Source: an uncultured Rhizobiaceae group bacterium
GTDB taxonomy: Bacteria; Pseudomonadota; Alphaproteobacteria; Rhizobiales; Rhizobiaceae
DNA: 6,035 nucleotides
Direction: 5' to 3'
Assembly (NCBI GenBank): GCA_905479965.1
Contig: CAJQOR010000151.1
Coordinates: 1-6,035, forward strand
The notes beneath the pieces are model-generated. The model ran no database searches. It was not told the DNA's origin and was given only the letters and a program-made list of their open reading frames with translations. Each line of letters begins with the position of its first letter. Position 1 is the stretch's first letter. This document shows, one piece after another, positions 5,511 to 6,035 of this stretch. Position numbers and translations under genes: made by a program.

Positions 5511-6035
5511 GTGATCAAATATTTAAAGCGTGGTTTGGCTGAAACCGAACGCGCACTGGAAAACGACAAAGTTGAAAAGATCGTAGCTGATGCACTTAAG
5601 CAGATAGAAATCGATGGTGACAAAGCAGTGCGATCCATGTCTGAGAACTTTGATAAATATTCGCCTGAAAACTTCAAGTTAAGCCAGGATGAGATTGACG
5701 CATTGATCGCCCGCCTAACGCCACGCGAGCTGGACGACATCAAGTTTGCGCAGGAGCAAGTCCGTAATTTTGCGCAAGTGCAGCGCGATTCAATGCTGGA
5801 CGTTGAAGTTGAAACAATGCCTGGCGTAATTCTGGGTCACAAAAATATCCCCGTTCAGTCTGTTGGCTGTTACGTACCCGGCGGCAAGTTCCCGATGGTG
5901 GCATCCGCACATATGTCGGTTGCAACGGCATCCGTTGCGGGCGTACCGCGCATCGTAGCCATGACACCGCCTTTTAATGGTGAGCCAAATCCGGCAGTGA
6001 TTGCAGCCATGCATTTAGGTGGCGCACATGAGATC
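5511..6035 (+). CDS. Histidinol dehydrogenase-family enzyme, HpsN-like (5' part, runs off window)
   Basis: From GTG 5511 the frame is open for 175 codons to the window end; family members are about 430 aa, so less than half is seen. The N-terminal half contains the NAD-fold hallmark 'VGCYVPGGKFPMVASAHMS' (about 118-136), then 'ATASVAGVPRIVAMTPP' and 'AMHLGGAHEI'. True HisD enzymes usually read 'GLYIPGG' followed by a different stretch. The 'YVPGG-[KR]-[FY]-P-[ML]-VASAHMSV' version is what I know from HpsN-type proteins, which oxidise 2,3-dihydroxypropane-1-sulfonate to sulfolactate with two NAD+. The zinc ligands lie beyond the window, so activity cannot be judged. The neighbours are a transporter and SnoaL-like genes, not his genes, which favours a catabolic alcohol-to-carboxylate role. 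The 21-nt gap and strong ribosome site indicate the same operon. The exact substrate is open. Confidence 0.88.
   Translation, partial: MIKYLKRGLAETERALENDKVEKIVADALKQIEIDGDKAVRSMSENFDKYSPENFKLSQDEIDALIARLTPRELDDIKFAQEQVRNFAQVQRDSMLDVEVETMPGVILGHKNIPVQSVGCYVPGGKFPMVASAHMSVATASVAGVPRIVAMTPPFNGEPNPAVIAAMHLGGAHEI

Noticed and set aside
5024..5743. A 239-codon open frame on the minus strand, the longest antisense frame in the window.
   Set aside because: It lies wholly opposite two well-supported genes (the SnoaL-like protein and the dehydrogenase). Its serine- and arginine-rich composition is typical of a shadow frame, and I recognise no domain or binding site for it.

Overview
The window reads as part of an accessory catabolic and uptake locus from a proteobacterium. 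A marine alphaproteobacterium of the Rhodobacterales/roseobacter type is my best guess. That guess rests on gene content (a CUT1-type ABC transporter next to SnoaL-like and histidinol-dehydrogenase-family genes), dense gene packing, Shine-Dalgarno starts and a fairly low G+C. It is an inference; the window holds no taxonomic marker such as rRNA.

Layout: at the left edge a leftward gene (bases 1-439, truncated by the window edge) encodes an NTF2/SnoaL-like protein. A 135-bp divergent control region follows. It contains two copies of the same palindromic sequence in opposite orientation, centred 31 bp apart, which look like operators for one dimeric repressor or activator. To the right, one rightward gene set runs to the window end: a secreted solute-binding protein (575-1828), a 185-bp gap that begins with a strong hairpin, two inner-membrane permeases (2014-3039 and 3044-3925), the ATPase (3930-4982), a second SnoaL-like protein (4983-5489), and the first 175 codons of a histidinol-dehydrogenase-family enzyme (5511 to the window end).

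Working together: the four transporter genes form a complete carbohydrate/polyol-type importer (binding protein, MalF-like and MalG-like permeases, MalK/UgpC-like ATPase). The genes fused tightly behind it should act on the imported compound. The dehydrogenase resembles the HpsN branch (2,3-dihydroxypropane-1-sulfonate 3-dehydrogenase) more than true histidine-biosynthesis HisD, so an alcohol-to-acid oxidation of a hydroxylated or sulfonated small molecule is plausible. The two SnoaL-like proteins on either side of the transporter align with each other and are probably diverged paralogues in the same pathway; their reaction is unknown. The substrate cannot be determined from this sequence. No mobile element, CRISPR array, tRNA or rRNA was seen.
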